The notes beneath the pieces are model-generated. The model had not been told where the DNA came from. It was given only the letters and a program-made list of their open reading frames with translations, and searched no databases. 64,000 nt of DNA, from contig CM022301.1 of the NCBI GenBank assembly GCA_011799875.1, positions 8,885,570 through 8,949,569 of the forward strand. Reading direction: 5' to 3'. The position numbers and the translations under genes are program-made. This stretch comes from Thinopyrum elongatum (lineage: Eukaryota > Streptophyta > Magnoliopsida > Poales > Poaceae). Numbering within the stretch: the first letter of the stretch is position 1; every line of letters starts with the position of its first letter. Of this stretch, positions 30,420-41,276 are shown in pieces.

Positions 30420-31335
30420 TGACGTGTTGATCCGGCAGTCGGTCTATGCCGCCTGGACCACCACATAGGTGCCCAACTGGGTGAGCACAATGAAGTAGAT
30501 GATCCCCAACGACCACACCGGAATGATGCGCGCTAGTCACTTCACCTCCTCCACTTGTTGCACCGTGCATAGCTGGCATGGGTCCACCAGCGTCCTTCCA
30601 TCGGTGTAGAGTGCGTCGTCGTGGTTCGGATGGCTGCCTTGTCCAAGCATGTGAACTGGTCGGTGTAGGCTAGCTTGCAGACGAGCTTGCTCCGGTGCGG
30701 TGGGTCAAACATCTCAGCCTCGGTGCCATGAGGAGCTCACCGGAGGTGGCGCATGCGAGTGGCCCATAAGCGCGGTGGGCATAGCGCACCCCAGTGCCCA
30801 GTTGGCGTTGCTCTGGAGGTACATTATGACGGTGGCGGAGAGCATCATGGCGATGGTGAAGGTCAGGAAGTACCAGTTGACGAAGCTGGTGATGGCGCGA
30901 CGGCCATCGGCGATGCACGGGTCGAACTGGCTGGCGTCAAAGGCCAGGTTGCATGGCCGGATGCCGTCGGCACCGACAATGAGGAAGAAGGACCCATGAG
31001 GGAGGCGAGTAGGGAGCCATTGGGGCCCTCGCACAGCTGCCCCTTGGACGTGTTGCACACCAGAGGGTGGATGGCATGGAGTGCGGCAGTGAGGGTGAGG
31101 ATGAGCATCCCGATGAAGGAGGAGACAGTGGCGGCATCGATGGTGGTGTAGTGGCCAAGGTAGGTGGCACTTCGTAGACTCCAAAAATGGTGGCGAGGTT
31201 GCTGGTGCGGAGAACAAATTCAGGAGGGTGTGGCGGCGTTGACGCTCGGCATGTGGTACTCCGTCGTCAGGTACACCAATATGTTGGACAACATCCCCAA
31301 TCGTCCAAAGTTTCTCGGACATATCGTTCCCTGCA
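30420..31335 (-). pseudogene. NPF (NRT1/PTR) transporter pseudogene, N-terminal half
   Basis: Reads on the - strand after an acceptor-like GTTGCAG: TIGMLSNILVYLTTEYHMPS, VNAATLLNLFSA, a DAATVSSFIGMLILTLTAAL stretch, CNTSKGQLCEGPNGSLLAS, LIVGADGIRPCNLAFDASQF (the NPF GGIRPC motif, here DGIRPC), DGRRAITSFVNWYFLTFTIA, TVIMYLQSNANWALG, FDPPHRSKLVCKLAYTDQFT, CTVQQVEEVK and IIYFIVLTQLGTYVVVQAA. NPF proteins are 12-helix proton-coupled carriers of nitrate, peptides or hormones. At least four frameshifts and several stops are needed to follow the homology. It ends at TDCRIN (about 30425), just where the other fragment at 40900-41275 begins. Confidence 0.8.
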
Positions 31336-31499
31336 ACACTTCATATTCGTTTAATTTTACTTGTCCAAAAGAAAAACTAATGGTATTAAAAAAAATCAAA
31401 GTAGTGCCTTTTGTTTATCGTGCATGTATAATTAGGAAGGAAGAGGCAGTGATCAGAAGCACTGGCGGAGCTTAGTGTAAGTATGGGGGCACAGCCCCC

Positions 31500-31501
<2 letters not shown>

Positions 31502-31534
<33 letters not shown>
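31502..31534 (+). repeat. 33-base poly-C tract
   Basis: Uninterrupted C-run within CACAGCCCCCGG sequence, so a G-run on the - strand. Its exact length is likely uncertain in the assembly. Confidence 0.9.
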
Positions 31535-31537
<3 letters not shown>

Positions 31538-32169
31538 CCCACCAGATGGATACACTTGTCTTATTAGTATACGTATGCATACATTTTGTTTATCATGCAT
31601 GCATCATCGTTACTATGTACTGAATTTTGTTTATCGTGCATGTATAATTACTAGGACAATGCCCATGCGTTGCTACGGGCCGAAGGCGAGAAATGCCATG
31701 AGCACGTTATAGCAAGCGCAAAAGTTCCTCTCCCATATCCCATCTTTTCATCGACGACTGTGATTCCCTAGAAGGCTTAAGTTTAACGATCAAATGGAAA
31801 GGCAAAATTAAATCACTTCGAAGAGAAGCAAATTATATGATGCAAGAGTTAGCTATATTTTGTTCCAATTATAAGAAACATCGTATTTGATCAGTGAACC
31901 TCTTTCTTTGATGTAATCTCATAAATAATGCAAGAGAGGCATTATGGCCTTCCCTTGAAAAAGCACAATGCTACGCAAATCCCACTCCAATGCATACCGC
32001 AACAGAGTAGGACGGAAATTGATCTTAATCAAACTAACAAAAAGGCATAGGTCCGAAATATATCCTAATCAACCTAGCTGAATGCCCGTGTTTTGCCACG
32101 GAACAACAAAAAATATGGTAATTGAATAATTATTCTAATTGCGAAATGTGCATTGAACCTGACAACATG

Positions 32170-32258
32170 TGGTTCCAATTCCTATAACAACAAACTGATT
32201 CTCTATCCGAATAATGTTCCAATTCCTATAACAACAAATTGATTCTCTATCTGAGGAG
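32170..32258 (+). repeat. Tandem duplication of about 45 bp
   Basis: GTTCCAATTCCTATAACAAC followed by AAACTGATTCTCTATCCGA occurs twice in succession with only two or three differences. Confidence 0.85.
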
Positions 32259-33174
32259 CCCGGGGACTATGAGCCTTTTTTTATTTCAAAGAAATGGATT
32301 TTGTTTTTGAAACGGAGGAAAAGATTTGTCTCATCGATTAATTAAGAAGAAGAGAGTTGCATAGTTAATTAATGAAAAACCAGACAGAAACTTATACAAA
32401 TAGCACATGCGGACTACTCGTGACGAATGAAACAGACGCATATAATAATGTTGCTCTGGCTCCCTCAAAGACTCGAAGAAAAGAAGAAAACGCTCTAGTT
32501 GTATTTCCCGCTTCATCCCTTCCTCTATTAATTCTTATTGTTTTCTTGGCATACATCTTTATATATTGCCACACATTTTTTGTTTCTAATACCCCACCAA
32601 CAAGACAAACTTTGCTTTTCCTTCTCCTTATTTTATCTTGGTCCACTCCTTCGCTCTAGCTTTCGTGTCGTCACTCTACTCCTTATAGCTCCATGATGAC
32701 ATGATAAGCTAGTAATTATGGTGCTTGTCATATTTTTTTACAGATTAGTAACATTCATGTGTAGGTGTTTGTTTTTCCGAACAATTGGATTTTTGGACTA
32801 ACCTGTGATATTCCAGACCTGAACTTATTGTCGTTGTCCGGGCAAATCAAGTGTAGCAAAAGCATACTAAGTTGGGAAGATAAAAAATATAAGATGAGCA
32901 AAGTCTTACTGAAATCTGATAATGTTTATACAATTGCAGATGATTAAAATGCAAAGAATATGATAACTGCAGTTGATTAAAATACAAAGAGAAAATGTTA
33001 TCTGCAACCCAACCCCACAACAACCTTGACGGTGTGCCCGTGTCTAAAAAGGAACTGAAATATAGCATAGTTGTACATTAAAAATTCGGACCAATTGCGT
33101 TACCAGCCCATTAACAAAGTTTTGCTCCGACTTAAGCTTAGAGGAATAGACAGATATATTAACAACATCCATGT

Positions 33175-36100
33175 TTTTCGATAAAGGGCGATTTTATTAT
33201 GTCAAAATGTAGCATCAAGCAGATACAAAGTATTATGAGTAACACCCGACCTCTGCATAACTAAGATTTACACAGCCAAATTCAAAAGTCCGACGAAACT
33301 TGATGAAATAAAAACTGACAAATCGACAACAGTAGAGTCCTATAGACCGACACTATGCCTATGTCGAAAGGGGTGGTGGATCAATCCGTAGGTTATGCTG
33401 CCATCCATGTTGGGAAAAAACCTCCGTAGCCACCTGCTCCAATCGCGTACACACCGCTTTGAACAGCGGTTGGTACTCCGTTCGTTGTAACATATACCAT
33501 GTACGTAGCAAGTGCGTACGCCGGAAAATAACCTGATGAGGAGATGCATTTTTTTCATTAAAAAACAAATCGTTTCTACATAGCCAAAGCGACCAAATTA
33601 AGGCATATGCTCCCACCCTTATTAGCGTTTTGAACCTATTTGGAATACCGTCCAACCAATGACCAAAAATATTGGCAACACTTTTGGGCGGATACAAATT
33701 TGACGCTATTTGGATGACTGACCACATAGAATGTGCAAACTTGCATTGGAAAAGAAGGTGTTTGATTGTCTCATCATGAGTACAAAAACAATACTTCTTA
33801 CTCCTGGCCAGTTGCGCCGTGCGAGGTTGTTTTTGGTTAACACAACTCCCCTACGAAGATACCACAAGAAGATTTTAACTTTTAGTGAAATCTTAGACTT
33901 CCAACTTCTCTTGTCATTACTCACTGGTACCTCAGAATGCGTGAGCGCACGGTACATAGAGTCTACTGTGAAAGACCCTGGTGTAGTAAGGTTCCAGCGA
34001 AACACATCCCGGCCTTGTGTTAGGTTAATTGAATCCAGTCGCGATAATAGATTATGCCATGACACAAGTCGGGGGCCAATCAAATCCCGCCTGAACGAAA
34101 TATTCGGCGGAGATGAACTGAGCACGTGCGCAATAGTATTATTCTTATCGCGAGCAATATTATATAAGGCTGGATATTGTTCTCTGAGACTGGCATTCCC
34201 TAGCCAGATATCTTCCCAGAAACGAATATCCGACCCGTCCTTTATCGCGAAAGACCCAAAGCGAAAGAGTTGTTTCTTTGTCGCCATTAGGCCAGCCCAA
34301 AAGTGCGAGTCACCAGGTTTCCAATATGCCTGAGACACCGCCTTTTGGCCTAGATACTTGTTGCACACCATGGTTTGCCAAACTCCATCCTCAGTAAGAA
34401 GTTTGAACAACCATTTACTGAACAGGGCCTCATTCTTGACCTGCAGGTCATGAATTCCAAGGCCACCTTGGTCTTTCGGCCTACAAACCATGCTCCATTT
34501 GGCCAGCCTGTATTTTTTCTTTTCACCGTCTCCTTGCCAAAAGAATCTGGATCTAAAATAGTCCAATATTTGCAGGACCCCTTTTGGGAGTTGGACGAAG
34601 GAAAGCATATAGAGAACCATATTTGTGAGGACGGAGTTAATCAAAACCAGTCGTCCTCCAACTGAGAGCAGCTTTCCTTTCCAACTGCTCAATCGTTTCT
34701 CTAGACGCTCCTCCACATGCTTCCACTCCGCAATGGTGAGATGCCGATAATGAACCGGTATTCCCAGATATTTAATCAGGAATTGGCCATGAGCGCAACC
34801 AAAGAGGATAGCATACGGCCGCCGCCTCGACGGCTTCTCCAAAGCAGAATAGTTCGCTTTTATGGAAGTTAATTTTGAGACCCGACATTTGCTCAAACGC
34901 TGAAAGCAAGAGTTTCAGGTTTCGAGCCTTGTCCAGGTCATGTTACATAAAAAGAATTGTGTCATCGGCATATTGCAAAATAGAGAGGCCACCATCCACA
35001 AGGTGCGGCACTACTCCTGCAATCTGGCCGTCCTGCTTGGCGCGCTCAATCAGAATAGCCAACATGTCAGCAACAATGTTAAATAACATTGGGGACATGG
35101 GGTCACCTTGTCGTAGTCCTTTTTTTGTTTAAAAGTAATGGCCTACATCATCATTGACTTTGATGGTCACACTACCTCCAGTTACAAAATTTTGGATCCA
35201 CCAGCGCCATTTATCGGAGAAACCTTTCATCCTTAGGGCCTGTTGGAGGAAAGACCACTTGACCTTGTCATAGGCTTTTTCAAAGTCAATTTTGAATACC
35301 ACTCCACTCATGTTTTTTCGATGCATCTCGTGGACGGTCTCATGCAGGATTACTACACCATCTAGTATATTCCTTCCTTGCATGAAAGCCGTTTGAGATG
35401 GCCGGACAACATGGTCAACTATCGAGTTTAACCTATTCGTAGTCACTTTGGTGAAAATCTTGAAGCTGACATTAAGGAGGCATATGGGTCTGAACAACTG
35501 GATCCGTTCGGCCTCCTTAATCTTCTGCAACAAAACAATCTCGCCAAAATTTAGCCTGAATAGGTCAAGTCGATCAGCATGAAGACAATTGAACAACTCC
35601 AAAAGGTCAGCCTTGATGATATCCCAGAAATTTTGATAGAATTCTGCAGGGAAACCATCAGGGCCTGGAGCTTTGTTGTGTTCCATTTGGAACACTGCCG
35701 CTCTCACCTCCTCTTCTGAGAAAGGTGCAGTGAGGATATCGTTCTCTTCTGCCGTGACTTGTGGAATATCATCTGTTCGGGTCTCATCAAGGGTGACATT
35801 CCCTTCATCCAGCGCTCCGAACAGATATTTGTAGTAGCTGGTGATATACTTTTTGAGCTCCTCCTGACCTTCGATCCGCCCCTCATCCTGTTGGAGACTA
35901 TGAATACATTTCTTCCTATGTCGGCCATTAGCGACCAATTGGAAGTATCTTGTATTACTATCTCCCATATGGATGAAGTCAGCTTTGGACCTCTGGTAGT
36001 ATTTGATCTCCTCTTCTCGCAAAAGACGGGCAACCTTCTCATTAGATTGATTTTTCAATTCAATCTCTTGTTGAGATAAGGTGCGGGTCTCTGCAATTTT

Positions 36101-36340
36101 GTCGAGGTCATCAATGATGGTATAGAGGCGCTGCTTTTCTTTTTTGTATAACCCGTTGGTGTGTTTCGCCCATCCAGAGAGGTGTTACCTTGTGGCCCTT
36201 ATTTTATAATTCCTTCTCTGAATCGGTGTACGACCAACGGCGGGCCTCTCCCAAACGTTCTTGATTATGTCTACAAAACCTTCCCGATGCAACCATGCCA
36301 ATTCAAATTTGAAAGGGCGACGGGCAGAATGGCTCGTAGA
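33175..36340 (-). mobile_element. LINE (L1-type non-LTR retrotransposon), 5'-truncated
   Basis: The - strand element runs from a short T-run (poly-A on the - strand) near 33175 through a roughly 180-bp 3' UTR to the truncated 5' edge near 36340. It contains the C-terminal two thirds of ORF2. The endonuclease domain and ORF1 are absent, as is usual for 5'-truncated LINE copies. No clear target duplication was found. Exon-like sequence of an unidentified gene lies directly beyond the 5' edge (36385-36643). Confidence 0.8.
33359..36340 (-). pseudogene. LINE ORF2: reverse transcriptase plus zf-RVT region
   Basis: From 36058 downward: FIHMGDSNTRYFQLVANGR, NKAPGPDGFPAEFYQNFWD (RT), ICLLNVSFKIFTKVTTNRL, SQTAFMQGRNILDGVVILHE, GVVFKIDFEKAYDKVKW (catalytic FEKAYD), then past a TAA (about 35130) GLRQGDPMSPMLFNIVADML, LQYADDTILF (YADD intact) and another TAA. 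After a frameshift near 34830 come KYLGIPVHYRHLTIAEWKHV, SSWKGKLLSVGGRLVLINSV, RFWEDIWLG and the zf-RVT-type C-terminus (SWKSKISLKVKIFLWYLRRG). After a final frame change the tail ends at 33359 (QHNLRIDPPPLST). The protein would copy its RNA by target-primed reverse transcription. This copy needs at least two stop readthroughs and two frameshifts. Confidence 0.85.
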
Positions 36341-36384
36341 ATTAGAATCAAGAATGATTCCTTGCTAATGCAGTTACCCTTTGC

Positions 36385-36643
36385 TTACTGACATCATCTT
36401 GTAAATTCTGCATAATTATCTGCTGCTCCTGGTGCATTGTAGGAGCTCTTGATGTTGTTGATTAGAGCTTCCCTGCAACACATTGAAGTACCACCTTACC
36501 AAATTTGTCACCGCAATTTTTTTAACAAATTTGCAGTTTTCAAGATAAAACAAAACAATTTGACAGCTTGCATCGAAGTAGTATTTACCACAGGCTGAGA
36601 GCGTGTTTCATCAATTCTTCTCGTGTGCCGTTAACTCCTGTTC
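36385..36643 (-). pseudogene. Two spliced exon-like segments of an unrecognised gene
   Basis: An exon at 36589-36643 (acceptor ATGCAG, donor GTG/GTAAAT) and a second starting at 36472 after CCTGCAG-type acceptor sequence join in frame to give TGVNGTREELMKHALSLW and EALINNIKSSYNAPGAADNY, AEFTR, then TGA. This looks like the 3' end of a real gene on the - strand, cut short by the LINE. I do not recognise the protein. Confidence 0.4.
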
Positions 36644-39350
36644 CTGCATTAGAGATACACATGACAGGATTTGAATTTGCCATCAAAGTAATCTAGCATC
36701 AAGTCAAGTTGCTCCTTGCTGCAGCTAGCTGCATCAAGAGTTGCTCTACTACAGGTAGTGCTATAGTAGAAGGGTCTAGAATCTCTACTGTTATTGTATA
36801 AAACCAAGAAGGAATAATAAAAATAATATTTGATCAAGGCTGTTGCAACTCCTCTAACAAATTTCTGTGAAGTCCTGCTAGCGGTATAACATGCAAACTT
36901 ACTATATATATTATCACAGCCAACTAATGCGAATTCCTGACCTTGTTTCCCTCGAAAAGAATACTTTTCCACATGAATTTATTTATAAAAAAGGGACAAC
37001 TTCCATGGTTCTAACTTAATCTCATGCACACCTTCATCCAAATAACTACAAAGACGCAGAGTGGAATCATGTGGTATTGGTCTTACCAAGATAAACGAAG
37101 GACCGTAAACGAAATCAGAGACCTGATCTGTTGCTCAAATCAGTAGTTTTTTTAAACTGGAAAAGGCCTTTTCATTAACCAACAACCACAGTTAAATCAT
37201 TGTTCATTCACCTTGCCAATTAGCAAGGACATTTGCTTGGGAAACAAAGCTCAGGGTTTGCATATTAAGCTGCTGTGCATTGGGCAACAGACAAGCAATT
37301 GGGTGCTATTGATTGATGAGACTGTAGTATGTAGCTCAGGTGTAGCACGGGCAGAGGAAGTTCCGGCGGAGAGTGGAGCACGGACAGACGGATTTCCAGT
37401 GAAGTCGATGGTGATGTCGGTTGTCGGAAACTTGCGGCACGGCGATGTCGGGACATAACTATTTTGAGATTCAACGTACGGGCAATTAGTCAAGTTTTGA
37501 GATTCACCTAAACGCTGGAGCTACAATAGTGTTGAACATGAGGACATATCCATGTGAACATGATGACTCTTAGCAACTGCCAAATTATTTTTGGACAACA
37601 CATACAACACATGGGCCTATAGGAGCAGCCTCATCCTCATTAGAGACATTAGTCAGTTAACCTAAAAAACAGAACAGGAATGTGTGACAAAATGGCAGGG
37701 CGAAAGAAACTTAAGAAATAACAGTAACTCCTGCAGCGTTTGCTTCCTTCTTCATCTCCCCACTATACTTGTCATGTTTTTGATGCAACCCATGTAACTT
37801 GTTGCATAAAATATTTGAAGCGTCCATGGCAGATACATGATATGAAGTGAAAAGAAATATCTAATAAAATCTTTTGGCCTATCATGGTTTAGTTGGCTTT
37901 TGAGCTTGCACAATGCATATGAAGCCACCATACTCAGAGATCTATGCCAAGAAATTCGGCAAAGTCTTGGTACCGCAGAGAAATCTGTCGCACATGGAAT
38001 TGGAGTCAAGGGACAGCGCCTGCGGATCGACGAGATGATTTTTAAACCAGCAACATGTAATGAACTTTTACTTTTGGTCCCGTGCCTGTATGTATCCGTG
38101 AAGCATTTCTTTCCTCTCGGACCTGATGAGCCGAGGCGACAAATTCATCAAAGCAAACAAAATTAAAGCACACATGGATCTGGAACCTATCTCAAAACGA
38201 AAACAGAAGTCAGACCCCGATAGCATATCATGTTTGCCATTTTGGATCATGACATGAAACTGTAACTGCAAGCATCGTTCAATATTGATCTTTGTACGTG
38301 TGTGTGTACCTGCGTGTCCGTGCGGACAAGACAGACCTTGCCGTCCCCGGTGGCCAGGCTTCGGTGATCCAATGTCGCTTAGGTCCCTGGTGGGAAGGGA
38401 AGGGCGCATCGGCATCGTGAGAAGCAGGCTCCTCTTGAGCAGAGGTCGAGAGGAGGCCTCTCTATGTAGACCGCCTGGAGCATGGCGTCCTAATTGCAGG
38501 CCTACCTGGAATTTGATAAACATGCAGGAATCAAAAGCAGATCAAGAATTTCTCACAGAATTTCAAAATTGTCATATGAGAGAACATGCCCTGATATTAA
38601 ACAAATCAGCATGAAGATGTCCCCAATGTCCAAACTTCAACCAAGGGCCTAAGTGTTCTTAGTGTAATTTTACCACTAAAATTCTCCTTGGTACAGTAAT
38701 CTAAGGTCCAATTTTTCATCAATCTGTATTACTATCGGAAACTTATATTTTCTAAGATTAAGTATACATATCAGATTTCTTGAACAAGATGCACATCCAT
38801 TCAAAATCCTCTATGAACCTGACAGATGTAGAAAGTATGTAACCATACTTATTCCTAAATGTGCATGTCTTAGAGCTTGAAAAAACGGAGGTACCAAAGT
38901 TAGGTTATTCTCATCATTTCAATAGTACGTTAGAAGCTACTGCTAACGTACTATTCTAAATCTGACAATCAATTGAATTGGCTCTCCTTCCTATTTGTAC
39001 ACTTATAGAAATCTCAGATCTTGCAAATTACAGTACAACCATAATATAAACTATGATTTGAGTTCTACAGGTCATCAGAACGAGACATTCAAGAAGGTCC
39101 ATTAAATAAAACCAAAAAGTCCTTCTGGTATTGGACTGTAAGAAAGTTCAGACTGTAAAACCGAAAGGTTATTTATGTTTATAAATAAAAGATCAGAGAA
39201 GGCCCTTTACTTTTTACAGCAAAACACAAAATCAAAACCATCAATCCCAGCCTAAACAAACAAAATCAAATTACCAACAACCAATAGTACCATCACGTCT
39301 GCAGCAAAAAATCATACTTTTGTACAGGGACAGAAAAAAGAATCGTTACG
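36644..39350. other. Region with scattered exon-like segments, no recognised gene
   Basis: No domain was identified. On the - strand a possible C-terminal exon at about 37718-37801 reads LHGLHQKHDKYSGEMKKEAN then AAGVTVIS and a stop. Further segments with splice-like borders lie at 38333-38507 (ATTCCAG to GGCAAG/GTCTG) and 37918-38012. A T-run and CTTTTCATTAACCAAC at 37140-37180 suggest a retroposon 3' end. Confidence 0.3.
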
Positions 39351-39357
39351 GTTGGCG

Positions 39358-39564
39358 ATGCTGCGACGTAGAGGCCAGGTGGTGGCGGGCCTGGTTCACC
39401 TCCACGCGTCATCGCAGTCCGCCGTCACCACCACCACCGCGGCCTCACCGTCGATCCAATCATTCGCGTCAGCGGCGAGTTCCGGCCTGATTCGCACGAG
39501 CCGCAATGGCGTGTCGTCTTCCGCCCTCTATCTCGATCTCGATCTACCAAGCACCATGACTTGA
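39358..39564 (+). other. Presequence-like short ORF, unidentified
   Basis: MLRRRGQVVAGLVHLHASSQ followed by Ser/Thr/Ala-rich sequence, ending PSTMT at 39564. The Arg-rich, Ser-rich N-terminus resembles a mitochondrial presequence, so this may be the first exon of a displaced gene. No continuing exon was found. Confidence 0.25.
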
Positions 39565-40320
39565 AATCTGGACCGCTGTGTCACCAGCACCACGACGGCC
39601 AGCGGGGAGGGCCTGATTGATGTCGGGGTCAGGAAGGGTGAGTGCTGACGGAGAGGAAGGATGCGCAGGGACGGCCGCTTGGGCTCGAGCAGGGTCATCC
39701 GACGTCGTGCACCTCCAGCGGATCCGGTCCGCCAAGGCTCGCAATATCCACTGTCCGCATCGGTTGTTCGTGGCGGCGCTCGCGTCGTGATGGGGTGGAA
39801 GAGCAGGAGAGGTGGTGCAGGCCGGCGACCGGGGTAATGTGTGGGACATGAATTTGCTGGGTAATGAGGGGAAGGTGAGCCACCGGCGCCGATGTGGGGA
39901 GGCGGATTTGCCCCGGGATTGTCTCAATGACTAGTGGCCCCGGCCCCACCCGTCAATCTCGAGGGGGGGGGGGGCAAATGATCAAAGTGAGAAGTAAAGT
40001 GGGGCAAATAATCCATTTTCTCGAGGTGGAATCGTGGAGCGGATCGACCTCTCTCTGCAGGAAAGGAGAAAAAACTGAAGATAAAAATCGGTGGGGCTTA
40101 CGTTGGAAATAAAATCGGTGGTGGTTGAGGCGTACGTTGGAAAAAATTCGGTGGGGGTGGGGCTGGCGACATCCTTTGACCGGGGAGCTACGAAGCGAAA
40201 CGAAACGATGTATGGACTCCCGCTTTTTTTTTTTTTTTTGAGGTGTAAGTCAGGGCCTCAGGGGGAACCGTGCCCCCTTGACTTGGGTCAGCCAACACGC
40301 CAACTGATTTACATGTAGCC
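39565..40320. other. Unassigned GC-rich then T-run sequence
   Basis: GC-rich sequence with no recognised protein, an 11-base G-run at about 39963, and a T-run at 40225-40240 followed by GTCAGGGCCTCAGGGGG-type sequence, probably another retroposon 3' end on the - strand. Confidence 0.3.
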
Positions 40321-40334
40321 AAGAAGACGCACTT
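40321..40334 (+). repeat. 14-bp target site duplication (left) of Au SINE
   Basis: AAGAAGACGCACTT is repeated exactly at 40621-40634. Confidence 0.9.
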
Positions 40335-40620
40335 GGCGAACCAACCTGTGGTTGGATGGTTAGAGGGACAGTGGTATTCTCAGCCCACCAAGGTTCAAGT
40401 CCTGGTGCTCACATTATTTCTGGATTTATTTCAGAATTTCCGGCGATGCGCTTTCAATGGGAGGAGACGTTCCCGTCGACGACTTCGTAAATCTCAAGAT
40501 GATATGCCGGCTCAGTCTCTCGGGGGTGCTCATAGGGGTAGGGTGTGCGTGTGTACGTTCATAGAGGTGAGTGTATACGCGTATGTATGAGCGCTTGCGT
40601 CTCTACTGTGTTAAAAAAAG
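40335..40620 (+). mobile_element. Au SINE, complete, with perfect TSD
   Basis: The tRNA-derived head contains an A-box-like GTTGGATGGTTAGAGG and a B-box GGTTCAAGTCC (40392-40402). The Au body follows (GTGGGAGGAGACG-type block, GCCGGCTCAGTCTCTCGGGG, CATAGGGGTAGGGTGTGCGT, GAGCGCTTGCGTC) and ends CTGTGTTAAAAAAAG. The two 14-bp flanks are identical, so the insertion is well defined and probably younger than the remnants at 16262-16680. Confidence 0.92.
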
Positions 40621-40634
40621 AAGAAGACGCACTT
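40621..40634 (+). repeat. 14-bp target site duplication (right) of Au SINE
   Basis: AAGAAGACGCACTT, identical to 40321-40334. Confidence 0.9.
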
Positions 40635-40687
40635 ATCTTATTAGTACGTATATATACATTTTGTTTAGTTTATCATGCACGCCAGGT

Positions 40688-40888
40688 TCAACGATCTTAC
40701 ACACTATATACCTCTCCATTAAACTACGTACCAATCTATGCATTGCAGCGGGCGTCAACGATCTTACACACTATATACCTCTCCATTAAACTACGTACCA
40801 ATCTATGCATAGCAGCGGGCGTCAACGATCTTACACACTATATACCTCTCCCTTAAACTACGTACCAATCTATGCATTGCAGCGGGCG
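40688..40888 (+). repeat. Three tandem copies of a 67-bp unit
   Basis: Units start TCAACGATCTTACACACTAT at 40688, 40755 and 40822 and end GCAGCGGGCG. They differ at only two or three positions. They lie just 3' of the NPF C-terminal fragment on its strand. Confidence 0.95.
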
Positions 40889-40899
40889 GAGTATATATA

Positions 40900-41276
40900 T
40901 CATCAGTCGCCCGGCACCTGCGTGGGCCGCGTCATCGTCGGACTTCTTGAACCTGTACTAGCATGCGCAGACCACGAAGTAGACAAGGTTGATGCCTTGA
41001 TGGTAGACTTGTTGAACGCCACCGACTAGCCCGTTGGCAGCTGTTGTGTCACCAGCCAGAAGCACGAGCCGATCCTCCGCCGCTGCTGCTCCATGACCGC
41101 CGACACCAGCATACTCGAGGCCGACGTCGGCCCGATGGAGCAGGGTAATGCCTTCCTCGCGCTTCGTGAAGTGACGGAGCATCGGCACCACCAGCAGGCC
41201 ATACACGGGGAGCCAGAGCGTGAGGGCGAGCAACTGGAAGATGACGAATGAATGAGCCCTGCGGGATCTGGACTAG
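40900..41276 (-). pseudogene. NPF (NRT1/PTR) transporter pseudogene, C-terminal part
   Basis: The - strand reads IPQGSF, then FQLLALTLWLPVYGLLVVPM, LRHFTKREEGITLLHRA. These are the NPF residues that follow the segment where the fragment at 30420-31335 stops. Frameshifts follow, with CFWLVTQQL recognisable near 41060. On the 5' side it is fused directly to HIPL1 exon 3 at about 41276, so it has no NPF N-terminus of its own. Confidence 0.75.

Larger units (their letters stand above)
31336..33170. other. Intergenic region between the NPF fragment and the LINE
   Basis: No gene was seen. It holds a 33-base C-run (31502-31534), direct copies of TTTTGTTTATCRTGCATG at about 31399, 31585 and 31628 (also at 30258 and 40661), an AATGCCCATGCGTTGC/ATGCCCGTGTTTTGC-type motif at 31661 and 32081, a 45-bp direct duplication at about 32170-32258, and a T-rich retroposon-like block at 32290-32700. 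Confidence 0.45.

Noticed and set aside
33731..34333. 200-aa + strand ORF
   Set aside because: Antisense shadow of the LINE ORF2 zf-RVT region.
40392..40402. B-box suggesting a tRNA gene
   Set aside because: It is the RNA polymerase III promoter of the Au SINE. No cloverleaf can be drawn. No tRNA or rRNA gene was seen in the window.
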